Part shown: positions 34,437-41,998 of the stretch, one piece after another
Layout of the letters: every line of letters starts with the position of its first letter
Position numbering within the stretch: the stretch's first letter is position 1
Source of the DNA: Oscillospiraceae bacterium
GTDB taxonomy: Bacteria > Bacillota > Clostridia > Oscillospirales > Ruminococcaceae
Length of the DNA stretch: 64,000 bases
Assembly: GCA_017462785.1 (NCBI GenBank)
Contig: JAFTQJ010000066.1
Location: 1 to 64,000, forward strand
Direction of reading: 5' to 3'
Position numbers and translations under genes: made by a program
The notes under the pieces: model-generated
What the model saw: only the letters and a program-made list of their open reading frames with translations
The model's database searches: none
What the model was told of the DNA's origin: nothing

Positions 34437-36209
34437 TTATTCTGCAATGCGGTACTTTTCGGAGTACTTCTCGTAGTGGTCAATGAAGCTCTGGTTGCCG
34501 AACTTGACCTGATTGAGGTACTTATGCGTATCAAACGCATTGTGGGCGGTTTCGATCATCAGTACTGCGATATTGGAGCAGTGGTCGGACACACGCTCGT
34601 AATTGGTGAGCAGGTCGATCAGGACAAAACCGGTTTCGATGGTGCATGCACCCTTTTGCAGACGCTTGACATGATTTGCCTTGATCGCCTTGGTCAGGTT
34701 GTCGATGACCTGTTCCAGCGGCTCAATGTTTGCGGCTTCTGCTTCATCGGGCTGTGCGTAGATCGTGATGGTATTGCTGAGGATCTCCTGCAATGCATTC
34801 GTCAGCACGCTGATCTCCTTCTGTGCCTCGGCTGTGAAACGGATCTTTTTGTCGCTGATCTCCTTTGCAACTTCAAGGATGTTCAGGGCATGGTCGCCCA
34901 GACGCTCAAAGTCATTGATGGCACGCAGGATACGGGAGCAGACCTGGCTGTCGTGCTCGGAGAGTGCCTGAGAGGAAATCTGCACGAGGCTGGTACCGAT
35001 CTTGTCCTCGTAATCGTCGAGAAGATCTTCATTTTTGCGGATCTGTTCAGCGGCTGCTTCATCGAACTGGTTCAGCAGACCCATAGCGGAGAAGAGGGTA
35101 TCCTTGGCAAGCTGCAGCATTCTGACAGAAGCCTCTTCGCACTCGGAGAGGGCAACGGACGGAGTAGCAAGCAGGAGCTTGTCCACGATGATGTCATCCT
35201 GTGCAGGCTCTTTTTCCTCATCACCCGGCAGGCAGAGGTTCGCAATCTTTTCAAGGAGCTTGGTAAAGGGCAGGAGCAGCACAGTAGTAGCGATATTGAA
35301 GATACTGTGCACGAGAGCGATGCCTGCGGAGTCGATCGCCTGATCGGAGAAAGTAAACTGGATCATGGAGTCCGCCAGCATGTAGATGGAAAGGCAGATA
35401 ATGGTGCCGATCAGGTTGAAGGAAATATGGATGATCGCTACTTTCTTTGCGTTGCGGCTGACACCGATGCTGGAAATAAGGGCGGTCACGCAGGTACCGA
35501 TATTCTGACCCATGATGATCGGGATCGCCATGCTGTAGCTGATCTGTCCGGTCTGGCTGGCAAGGGTCTGGAGGATGCCGACGGAAGCGGCAGAGCTTTG
35601 GATGATACCAGTGACAACAGCACCGATCAGAACGCCGAACAGGGGGTTATTGAACGCAACGAGGAGCTGCTGGAATTCGGGCATATCAGCGAGGGGGGAA
35701 ACGGCATCGCCCATCATTTTCATACCGTACATGAGGACGGCAAAGCCGACCATGATATTGCCGATGTCCTTTTTGCGGACACTTTTGCCCGAAAGGATGA
35801 GGAATGCACCAATGAGGGCAAGGACGAGGGAGAAGTTCTTGGGGTTGAGCATGGCAATAAAGAGGTTATCCGTGCCGACATCCATCAGGCTGAGGAGCCA
35901 TGCTGTGAAGGTGGTGCCGATGTTGGAACCCATGATAATGCCGACGGTCTGACCGATCTGCATGACACCGCAGTTGACAAGTCCGACGAGCATTACTGTC
36001 AGGGCGGAGGAGGACTGGAGTGCAATGGTGATGCCTGCACCGAGGGCAAGGGATTTAAAGCGGTTGGAGGTGAGCTTTTTGAGTGCCTGTTCGAGCTTGC
36101 CGCCCGCCATTTTCTCCAGACCGGAGGACATGACGTTCATGCCGTACAGGAAGAATGCAAGTCCGCCTGCGACCATGACGAGAGCCAGAATGATCTGTGT
36201 AACATCCAT
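34437..36209 (-). CDS. Na/phosphate cotransporter family protein with PhoU-like domain
   Basis: 590 residues. The N-terminal half carries two inverted Na/Pi-cotransporter repeats with the QSSSA signature (ALQSSSALTVMLVGLVNCGV; IIQSSAASVGILQTLA) and about eight membrane segments. From about 345 to the end is a helical PhoU-like domain (RILRAINDFERLGDHALNI; NYERVSDHCSNIAVLM). It imports or exports phosphate across the membrane. Start at MDVTQI behind GAAAGGATC. Four TTTAACA-type repeats spaced like a Pho box precede the -10 element, consistent with control by phosphate starvation. Confidence 0.93.
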   Translation of the reverse strand: MDVTQIILALVMVAGGLAFFLYGMNVMSSGLEKMAGGKLEQALKKLTSNRFKSLALGAGITIALQSSSALTVMLVGLVNCGVMQIGQTVGIIMGSNIGTTFTAWLLSLMDVGTDNLFIAMLNPKNFSLVLALIGAFLILSGKSVRKKDIGNIMVGFAVLMYGMKMMGDAVSPLADMPEFQQLLVAFNNPLFGVLIGAVVTGIIQSSAASVGILQTLASQTGQISYSMAIPIIMGQNIGTCVTALISSIGVSRNAKKVAIIHISFNLIGTIICLSIYMLADSMIQFTFSDQAIDSAGIALVHSIFNIATTVLLLPFTKLLEKIANLCLPGDEEKEPAQDDIIVDKLLLATPSVALSECEEASVRMLQLAKDTLFSAMGLLNQFDEAAAEQIRKNEDLLDDYEDKIGTSLVQISSQALSEHDSQVCSRILRAINDFERLGDHALNILEVAKEISDKKIRFTAEAQKEISVLTNALQEILSNTITIYAQPDEAEAANIEPLEQVIDNLTKAIKANHVKRLQKGACTIETGFVLIDLLTNYERVSDHCSNIAVLMIETAHNAFDTHKYLNQVKFGNQSFIDHYEKYSEKYRIAE

Positions 36210-36274
36210 AAATTTTGATCCTTTCACTTGTGACAAATTTCCGCATTTTTTCCACTTTGCGGATGTATACGTTA

Positions 36275-36330
36275 ATTATAATCGACAAATGTTAAATCTA
36301 CCTTAAAGCTTGTGTTAAATCTATGTTAAA
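36275..36330 (-). promoter_or_regulatory. Promoter with Pho-box-like repeats
   Basis: On the minus strand four repeats of TTTAACA type start at 36330, 36319, 36307 (TTTAAGG) and 36296, that is, 11, 12 and 11 bases apart. They are followed 10 bases later by TATAAT (36280-36275) without a good -35 box. This matches the Bacillus PhoP box design (TTAACA repeats one helical turn apart). Confidence 0.8.
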
Positions 36331-36394
36331 TCCAGAGGGACGGTGACGGAAGATGGATCCGGAGGGGATGGATGAAAAACGAAAAAATGAATCC

Positions 36395-36423
36395 TTGCAT
36401 TTTTCTGCAATATATGATATAAT
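36395..36423 (+). promoter_or_regulatory. Promoter of darA-holB-ricT
   Basis: TTGCAT (36395-36400), 17 bases, TATAAT (36418-36423); the ATG follows 34 bases later. Confidence 0.85.
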
Positions 36424-36456
36424 AGAGTATATGCATCCTGAAAGGGGAGATCTGAC

Positions 36457-36774
36457 ATGAAACTTGTTTTTGCCATCGTGAACGGTGACGACAGTCAGGC
36501 CGTTTCCAAGGCTTTGATGAAAGCAGGATTTTTCGCAACAAAGCTTGCTTCCACCGGCAGCTTTTTAAGCTCCGGCAATACCACTTTCCTGACATGCGTG
36601 GACGATCATCGTGTGGATGAGGTCATTGAGATCGTCCGCCAGAAGAGCCATAAACGCAAGCAGTTTGTTCCGGCAAATGTGCCGTTTGATTCCGGTGTAT
36701 CGTTCCCTGTTGAGGTCGAGGTCGGCGGTGCAACGGTCTTTGTGACGGACGTGGAACGCTTTGAGAAATTATGA
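36457..36774 (+). CDS. darA: Cyclic-di-AMP receptor, PII-like (DarA/PstA)
   Basis: 105 residues, the family length. It starts MKLVFAIVNGDDSQAVSKAL and has TKLASTGSFLSSGNTTFLT, the c-di-AMP binding loop region, then VGGATVFVTDVERFEKL at the end. It is a cytosolic trimeric signalling protein. AAAGGGGAGATCTGAC precedes the ATG. The stop codon overlaps the holB start (ATGA), and ricT follows: the same gene order as yaaQ-holB-yaaT in Bacillus. Confidence 0.94.
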   Translation: MKLVFAIVNGDDSQAVSKALMKAGFFATKLASTGSFLSSGNTTFLTCVDDHRVDEVIEIVRQKSHKRKQFVPANVPFDSGVSFPVEVEVGGATVFVTDVERFEKL

Positions 36775-37733
36775 TGCCCCGTATCTTCGGAAATCATGCA
36801 GCCCTGCACCTGATCCGCACGATGGTGCAAAGCGGACATGTACCCCATGCCTGTCTGCTCCATGGTGAGAAAGGGCTTGGCAAAAAGACGCTTGCCAGAT
36901 ATTTTGCAATGTCCGCCCTCTGCACAGGGGCGGTACAGCCCTGCATGGAATGCTCCTCCTGCCGCAAGGCAGTGCAGGATGTCCATCCGGACATCCTCTG
37001 GGTGGAGCACAGCGGCAAAAAGCAGGGTTTTTCGGTGGAAACTGTCCGCAGCATCTGCCGTGATGCGATCGTTGCACCGAATGACGGTGAACGAAAGGTC
37101 TATATTTTTGCAGATTGTGACAGCATGGACATCCGTTCCCAGAATACGCTCCTCAAACTGACGGAGGAACCGCCGCCCCATGTACTGCTGCTCTTCACAG
37201 CGGAGCACCGCAATGTATTTCTGGAAACGATGCTCTCCCGTATGGTGCCGCTTGCGGTCTGCCCCTGCACGCCGGAGGACTGCCGTCAGGCACTTCTGGA
37301 AGCCGGACGCACGCAGGCAGAAGCGGAACAGGCGGTCAGCATCTGCGGCGGCAATATCGGCAAATGTCTGGAATGGCTTGATTCTGCGGAAATGCAGGCT
37401 ATGACAAAGCATGCCGGCGAGTTGACCGCAGCGATCGCAGCCAAACGCAGCTATGACATACTGCGGATCTTGGCGGTTTATGAAAAGGACGGGAAAGCAG
37501 CGGCAGAATTTGTCAGGCTTCTGGATTTACAGCTGCGGGATGCGTTGGTATTGAAATACACACAGGACAATCTGACCGGCTGTGACCGGCAGAGTGCACA
37601 GGCATTGTCACAGGTATTATCGGTGAATCGTTCTGCACAGCTCCACAGGGCTGTACAGGAGACCTATGATGCTTTGCAGGCAAATGTCAGCCCACGCCTT
37701 GCATTGGCGGCACTGGGCGGACAGCTTTGCTGA
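36771..37733 (+). CDS. holB: DNA polymerase III subunit delta'
   Basis: 320 residues. The AAA+ clamp-loader fold starts with IFGNHAALHLIRTMVQSGHVPHACLLHGEKGLGKKTLARYFA (Walker A GEKGLGKKT). A zinc-type cysteine cluster CMECSSCRKAVQDVHPD follows, then VYIFADCDSMDIRSQNTLLKLTEEPP (sensor and SRC-equivalent region). It is part of the clamp loader. The start overlaps darA by 4 bases; two adjacent ATG codons are possible. The C-terminal third is variable. Confidence 0.92.
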   Translation: MMPRIFGNHAALHLIRTMVQSGHVPHACLLHGEKGLGKKTLARYFAMSALCTGAVQPCMECSSCRKAVQDVHPDILWVEHSGKKQGFSVETVRSICRDAIVAPNDGERKVYIFADCDSMDIRSQNTLLKLTEEPPPHVLLLFTAEHRNVFLETMLSRMVPLAVCPCTPEDCRQALLEAGRTQAEAEQAVSICGGNIGKCLEWLDSAEMQAMTKHAGELTAAIAAKRSYDILRILAVYEKDGKAAAEFVRLLDLQLRDALVLKYTQDNLTGCDRQSAQALSQVLSVNRSAQLHRAVQETYDALQANVSPRLALAALGGQLC

Positions 37734-37760
37734 TGATGCCTGATACAGAAAGGATAAACT

Positions 37761-38624
37761 ATGATTGAAATTGTAGGTGTACGCTTTCAGAACTCCGGAA
37801 AGATCTATTATTTTGCTCCGAACGGTTTACAGCTGCCGCTTGGCACGCAGGTCGTTGTGGAAACGGCAAGGGGTCTGGAATGCGGTACGATCGCCATTGC
37901 GAACCGCAATGTAGAGGATGCGTCAATCGTATCCCCTCTCAAATCTGTACTGCGGATCATGACGAAGGAAGATTACAGAAATCAGGAGCAGGCACGGCAG
38001 AAGGAAAAGCGTGCATTCACGGTCTGCGAGCAGAAAATTGAAGCCCGTGGGCTGAAAATGAAGCTGGTGGACGTATCGTGCACATTTGACAACAGCAAGC
38101 TTTTGTTCTATTTTACGGCAGAATCCCGTGTGGATTTCCGTGAGCTGGTCAAGGATCTTGCATCGGTATTCCGCATGCGGATCGAGCTGCGGCAGATCGG
38201 TGTGCGTGATGAAGCGAAGATGTTCGGCGGACTGGGTGTCTGCGGCAGGGAATTCTGCTGCCGTGGCTATCTGGGTGATTTCCAGCCGGTTTCCATCAAG
38301 ATGGCAAAGGAGCAGGGACTTTCTCTGAATCCGACCAAGATTTCCGGCACCTGCGGCAGACTGATGTGCTGTCTGAAGCATGAGCAGGCAGTTTATGAGG
38401 ATTTGCAGAAGATCACGCCCAGAATCGGGTCATTTGTCAAGACCCCCAACGGCAGGGGCAAGGTGGAGGATGCGAATCTCATCACCGGAAAGCTCCGCAT
38501 CAAGCCGGAAAAGGAAGATGATGTACCGTACTATGTAGACCGCAGTGAGGTGGAGATCCTGCGTGAAGGCAAGAATCGAGTGAGCAAGGAAGAACGGGAA
38601 CTGCGGAAACTGGAAGACAAGTGA
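37761..38624 (+). CDS. ricT: RicT / PSP1-domain protein
   Basis: 287 residues. The PSP1 domain is within residues 5-150 (VGVRFQNSGKIYYFAPNGLQLPLGTQVVVETARGLECG). The conserved cysteine set is GGLGVCGREFCCRGYL and SGTCGRLMCCLKHEQAVYED, residues that bind iron-sulfur clusters in the Ric (YaaT) complex, which affects RNase Y function and development in Bacillus. GAAAGGATAAACT precedes the ATG. Last gene of the darA operon; there is no clear hairpin right after it. Confidence 0.93.
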   Translation: MIEIVGVRFQNSGKIYYFAPNGLQLPLGTQVVVETARGLECGTIAIANRNVEDASIVSPLKSVLRIMTKEDYRNQEQARQKEKRAFTVCEQKIEARGLKMKLVDVSCTFDNSKLLFYFTAESRVDFRELVKDLASVFRMRIELRQIGVRDEAKMFGGLGVCGREFCCRGYLGDFQPVSIKMAKEQGLSLNPTKISGTCGRLMCCLKHEQAVYEDLQKITPRIGSFVKTPNGRGKVEDANLITGKLRIKPEKEDDVPYYVDRSEVEILREGKNRVSKEERELRKLEDK

Positions 38625-38689
38625 TTTGTAAGAGGTGCACAAAAAATCGTTGCATCTTTGGACAAAGAGCTGAAAATTATACAAAATCA

Positions 38690-38718
38690 TTGACAATTGA
38701 GGGGATGCGTGGTATAAT
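38690..38718 (+). promoter_or_regulatory. Perfect-consensus promoter without a downstream gene
   Basis: TTGACA (38690-38695), 17 bases, TATAAT (38713-38718). No reading frame on the plus strand follows; a terminator comes about 40 bases after the expected start. Confidence 0.88.
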
Positions 38719-38724
38719 AAAATC

Positions 38725-38786
38725 ATCATAAATCCTACATCCTTATTATCTTTCTGGCGAGTCCCCTCGGGGCTCGCCCCTTTTTT
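38725..38786 (+). ncRNA. Candidate small RNA of about 60 nucleotides
   Basis: It begins just after the perfect promoter and ends in a strong intrinsic terminator (GGCGAG..CTCGCC stem, then TTTTTT at 38781-38786). The first 30 bases are A/T/C-rich and unstructured (AATCATCATAAATCCTACAT), like a seed region of a trans-acting RNA. No start codon with ribosome site. No known family recognised. Confidence 0.55.
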
Positions 38787-38948
38787 GCGGGGAGCCCCCG
38801 CTGGCAGACGCATTTGGGAGTACAGCTGTACACGGAGTTTTGTGTTTTGCGGAACGGTGCATTGTGTCGCATGACGCTTGCTACGCAGAGCGTCATAGCT
38901 ATTTTGGGGGTAAAAAAAAGGACGGTGCATTAGCATCGTCCTTTTTTT
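38787..38948. other. Hairpin-rich intergenic stretch with minus-strand terminator
   Basis: Contains GCGGGGAGCCCCCGC, GTACAGCTGTAC, and ATGACGCT/AGCGTCAT (38871-38896). At 38912-38948 a GGACG/CGTCC stem flanked by A and T runs serves as terminator of the minus-strand lipoprotein gene. No gene seen. Confidence 0.6.
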
Positions 38949-38980
38949 CTATCAATCGTCTGCACGGGCTCCGTGCGTGC

Positions 38981-39634
38981 TTAGTAGCTGAGGTTCAGGA
39001 GCTTGTCGTCGATCTCCAGCCAGTCATCATCGGAAATGCCGTACATGCCGTCCTCGTCCACTGTGATCTCAACGATCTTGGTCTGTACTTCGCCGTATCC
39101 CATCTCGGGGAGTGCTGCGGTTACGATGTCGAGCACCTCTACTGCGTACTCTTCCTCCAGCTCTGCCAGCTCTTCCTCGGTGGTAACTGCATTGTAGCGG
39201 TCGCCGAACTCGCCGTTGTAGAACTCTTCAACGGTATCATAGGTAATATCCCACAGGTCGATCGGCTCGCAGTTCACAGTGATGTGGTAGGAGTCGCCGG
39301 ACTTCTCAGCCGGATCCACGGTGTACCTGACCTTTGCCATGATATCCTTTGCCAGTGCCTCGTAGCCGTCAAGTGTTTCCTCAGAAACATAGTCGATCTC
39401 TACTGCATACTGGTAGCAGATCAGCTCCTTGACATAATCCACCTGGGACTGGTAAACCTCCTCGGCTTCCTCCTTTGTGGATTCAGTCATTTCCATGTAT
39501 TTGTCCATTGTGCCAAAGTAGGTGCAGTCCAGTACACACTGGATGTAGTCGGTGTAGGTTTCCTTCTGGCTTGCACAGCCTGCAAGACCTGCACACATTA
39601 CCATAGCGGCTGTAAATGCTGCAATCTTCTTCAT
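38981..39634 (-). CDS. Lipoprotein of unknown function
   Basis: 217 residues. A lipoprotein signal (MKKIAAFTAAMVMCAGLAGC; lipobox LAGC) is followed by a very acidic, mostly helical body (YTDYIQCVLDCTYFGTMDKYMEMTESTKEEAEEVYQSQVDYV) with repeated Glu and Tyr residues. It resembles small extracytoplasmic lipoproteins common in Ruminococcus, without a named function. Consensus promoter and a stable hairpin in the leader precede it. Confidence 0.75.
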   Translation of the reverse strand: MKKIAAFTAAMVMCAGLAGCASQKETYTDYIQCVLDCTYFGTMDKYMEMTESTKEEAEEVYQSQVDYVKELICYQYAVEIDYVSEETLDGYEALAKDIMAKVRYTVDPAEKSGDSYHITVNCEPIDLWDITYDTVEEFYNGEFGDRYNAVTTEEELAELEEEYAVEVLDIVTAALPEMGYGEVQTKIVEITVDEDGMYGISDDDWLEIDDKLLNLSY

Positions 39635-39676
39635 TTGTTGTTCCTCCTCTGTATTCTATGGTGCTGCTGTAAACTG

Positions 39677-39698
39677 ACCCCCGCCTTTCGGCGGGGGT
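39677..39698 (-). promoter_or_regulatory. Strong hairpin in the leader of the lipoprotein gene
   Basis: ACCCCCGCC and GGCGGGGGT close a GAAA tetraloop on the minus strand. It lies between promoter (39739-39767) and start codon (39634), inside a weaker GCTGCT/AGCAGC outer stem. It may stabilise the message or control translation. Confidence 0.5.
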
Positions 39699-39738
39699 AT
39701 CAGCGTCTGTTGTAATAGCAGCGTGATAAAGTGATTTC

Positions 39739-39767
39739 ATTATATCACAATTCTGCCGGCATGTCAA
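39739..39767 (-). promoter_or_regulatory. Consensus promoter of the lipoprotein gene
   Basis: On the minus strand TTGACA (39767-39762), 17 bases, TATAAT (39744-39739). Confidence 0.9.
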
Positions 39768-39836
39768 GGAAATTGCGTAGAATGTAGCATTTTTCACAGT
39801 TTATTCTGCTGTTTCCTCTTCGGATTGTGCAGATTC

Positions 39837-40823
39837 TTATTCAGCGGCACTTTCCTCGGATTCTGCACCCTCAGCAGCACTTTCCTCGGATTCTGCACCC
39901 TCAGCAGCAGTTTCCTCGGATTCTGCACCCTCAGCAGCAGTTTCCTCGGACTCTGCACCCTCAGCGGCAGTTTCCTCGGACTCTGCACCTTCAGCGGCAG
40001 TCTCCTCAGGCTCTGCTTCGCCCTCTTCTGCTGCCAGACCATAACCATTCAGCGGAATGGAATTGCCGTCGGCATCATAGAAGGTGATATTGTCGATGTA
40101 CATGCTGGAGAGGTTCTGGATGCCCCAACGCATGATGAGGAAGTTCACGCCCTCCTGAGCTGCATCCCACTTCTTGCCGCCGGATGCGAGCAGGAACTTG
40201 AATTCCACATGATAGAGGTCGGAACGCTCCAGAGCGTACTCGTTGATCTCGGAAGCGGAATAATCTGCAAAGCCGTACCAGTTGTCATCCATGGTCACGG
40301 TACCGCCGCCGCCGCCGACCCAGCCGGGAACGGTCATATTGTCGCCGTCCTCGTTGATAAACGCATCAGCCTCAGCCTTTGCACCGACATCGAAGCCGAT
40401 GCTGTTGACAAGACCGTACTGCTCGGGGGTCAGGAGCTTTGTGACATCAATGCTCACCTTTTGCACCAGCTCGCCCAGATTTTCCTCGGTCGTTGCGGTG
40501 TCGGTGTACTTGAGCATGAAATTGCCGTCCACTTCTTCCACGCTGAGTGTGCCGTCCGCAGAACCGCTGTCATCGCAGACGATGGCTGCAAAATCGCAGT
40601 TGCCGTCATCGAATGTCACAGCATTCGGGTCAGCCTCGGGGAATGCCGCATTGGTCGGAGGAACGGTTTCTTCCTCGGTGGGTGCTTCGGTGACTTCTGC
40701 TGCGGAGGTGGCTGCTTCGGTGGGTGTCTGGCTCTCAGCCTGAGAATCCGCACCGCTGCCGCATGCTGCGGCGGAGAGCAGCATTGCTGTCATGAGGGAC
40801 AGCAGGAGAAAATTCTTTTTCAT
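39837..40823 (-). CDS. Lipoprotein with C-terminal decapeptide repeats
   Basis: 328 residues. The signal and lipobox are MKKNFLLLSLMTAMLLSAAAC. A Thr/Glu/Pro linker (20-65) leads to a beta-rich domain of about 185 residues (AVTFDDGNCDFAAIV..GGGGTVTMDDNWYGFADYS..MYIDNITFYDADGNSIPL) that resembles carbohydrate-binding or galactose-binding-like folds. The tail has six decapeptide units of EETAAEGAES type, encoded by 30-base repeats. The stop codon falls inside the repeat: the same frame continues for eleven further repeat-like codons to a second stop at 39801. AAGGGAG precedes the ATG. Confidence 0.78.
   Translation of the reverse strand: MKKNFLLLSLMTAMLLSAAACGSGADSQAESQTPTEAATSAAEVTEAPTEEETVPPTNAAFPEADPNAVTFDDGNCDFAAIVCDDSGSADGTLSVEEVDGNFMLKYTDTATTEENLGELVQKVSIDVTKLLTPEQYGLVNSIGFDVGAKAEADAFINEDGDNMTVPGWVGGGGGTVTMDDNWYGFADYSASEINEYALERSDLYHVEFKFLLASGGKKWDAAQEGVNFLIMRWGIQNLSSMYIDNITFYDADGNSIPLNGYGLAAEEGEAEPEETAAEGAESEETAAEGAESEETAAEGAESEETAAEGAESEESAAEGAESEESAAE
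39844..40023. repeat. Tandem 30-base repeat, six units
   Basis: Units of type GCAGCAGTTTCCTCGGATTC plus TGCACCCTCA, nearly identical in the first five and degenerate in the sixth. They encode the acidic tail of the lipoprotein. A further degenerate unit lies beyond the stop codon at about 39808-39836. Confidence 0.9.
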
Positions 40824-40867
40824 GTTGAAAACTCCCTTCGTTTTGAGGTTTAGTGATGTTTTAAAAG

Positions 40868-40897
40868 AAAATGCCCTCCTGATGCAGAGGGCATTTT
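40868..40897 (-). terminator. Intrinsic terminator between two surface-protein genes
   Basis: AAATGCCCTC and GAGGGCATTT; on the minus strand it is followed by TTCTTTT. It ends the 40931-41752 transcript, with possible read-through into the 39837-40823 gene, which lacks a clear promoter of its own. Confidence 0.8.
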
Positions 40898-40930
40898 AGT
40901 TTCAGATGTCACGCAGTCTGCGTATCGGGA

Positions 40931-41752
40931 TTACTTTCTCTTCTTGGAAACGAGTGCTACTGCACCAGCAGCAGCCATGCCAGCCAGAACGAGTGCGATG
41001 CCGTTGTCGCTTGTGTCAGCGTTGGTGGTTGTAGTTGTTGCAGCCTTTGTGGTAGCAGCAGTCGTGGTACCAGCAGCAGCGGTTGTGGAAGCAGCAGTTG
41101 TGCCGTTTGCAGCTGTTGTTTCAGAAGCAGCAGTTGTAGCAGCCTCGGTCGGAGCTTCTGTGGGAGCCTCGGTCGGAGCTTCTGTCGGTGCCTCTGTGGG
41201 AGCTTCTGTCGGAGCCTCACCGGACGGCAGACCGCTCAGTGTGAACTTTACCTTGACCTGCTGTGCAACTGCGGACTGTACGCCCATACCAATACCGTCG
41301 TTTACAAAATCCCATGTATTGCCGAGATATACTCTTGCACGGCCGCTGTCGCCCTCATAGTAGGAGAGTGCATATGCAGCAGGCTCATCTGTGTAAGTGA
41401 ACACTGTACCGTCGATCAGAACCTCGTCAATTGTGATCGCCATATCCGGATACTGATCCTTAGTGAAGTTCTTCAGATCTTCATTTGCCGGATCGGAGCC
41501 CTTGATCTCAAGGATCAGGAACTCGATGGTACCTGTGCCGTCACCTGTGATGTCCCATGTAACTTCATACTGACCATCACCTGTGATCTGTGCAGCACCG
41601 GTCTGATCCCACTGCTGATAGGTACCCATCTGACCATTCAGAGCAGCAACACCGATCACGTCAGCCGCACTTGCGGAAAAACTCATAGCAGCGAAAGAAA
41701 CAGCGGAAACTGCAACAGCTGTCAGAGCTGCAACCATACTCTTCATCTTCAT
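40931..41752 (-). CDS. Secreted surface protein with PTEA repeats and C-terminal anchor
   Basis: 273 residues. The signal peptide is MKMKSMVAALTAVAVSAVSFAAMSFSASA. A beta-rich domain (about 30-175, GVAALNGQMGTYQQWDQTGAAQITGDGQYEVTWDI) may be a carbohydrate-binding-like fold. The Pro-Thr-Glu-Ala tetrapeptide is repeated about six times, followed by a Thr/Ala-rich stalk. The end NADTSDNGIALVLAGMAAAG..SKKRK has a membrane helix and positive tail like a cell-wall sorting signal without LPXTG. Probably surface-exposed; function unknown. Confidence 0.78.
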   Translation of the reverse strand: MKMKSMVAALTAVAVSAVSFAAMSFSASAADVIGVAALNGQMGTYQQWDQTGAAQITGDGQYEVTWDITGDGTGTIEFLILEIKGSDPANEDLKNFTKDQYPDMAITIDEVLIDGTVFTYTDEPAAYALSYYEGDSGRARVYLGNTWDFVNDGIGMGVQSAVAQQVKVKFTLSGLPSGEAPTEAPTEAPTEAPTEAPTEAPTEAATTAASETTAANGTTAASTTAAAGTTTAATTKAATTTTTNADTSDNGIALVLAGMAAAGAVALVSKKRK

Positions 41753-41855
41753 AGTAATCTTCTCCTTTACCTATAAAAGAAATTTGTGACTCCGCAGCAG
41801 CCAAAAGTCTGCTGCCGCCGAAAATCTGGCGGTATATCCACCAAACCCTATGTCA

Positions 41856-41884
41856 ATTATACCACACCTTCGCCGGAAAGTCTA
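41856..41884 (-). promoter_or_regulatory. Promoter of the PTEA surface protein
   Basis: On the minus strand TAGACT (41884-41879), 17 bases, TATAAT (41861-41856). A leader of about 100 bases with two hairpins (CCGCC/GGCGG and CAGCAG/CTGCTG) follows. Confidence 0.65.
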
Positions 41885-41998
41885 TTGAAAATATCCATAA
41901 AAATCGAGGAGGGTTTTTAGCTATTTTTCATATGAAACCGCCAAACTTTACCGTATCAGAGCAGAAAAATTGTCAGATTCTGGAGAATCGGGAATACT

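Noticed and set aside
39844..40023. CRISPR-like array
   Set aside because: Repeats are directly adjacent 30-base units without spacers and encode an in-frame decapeptide repeat.
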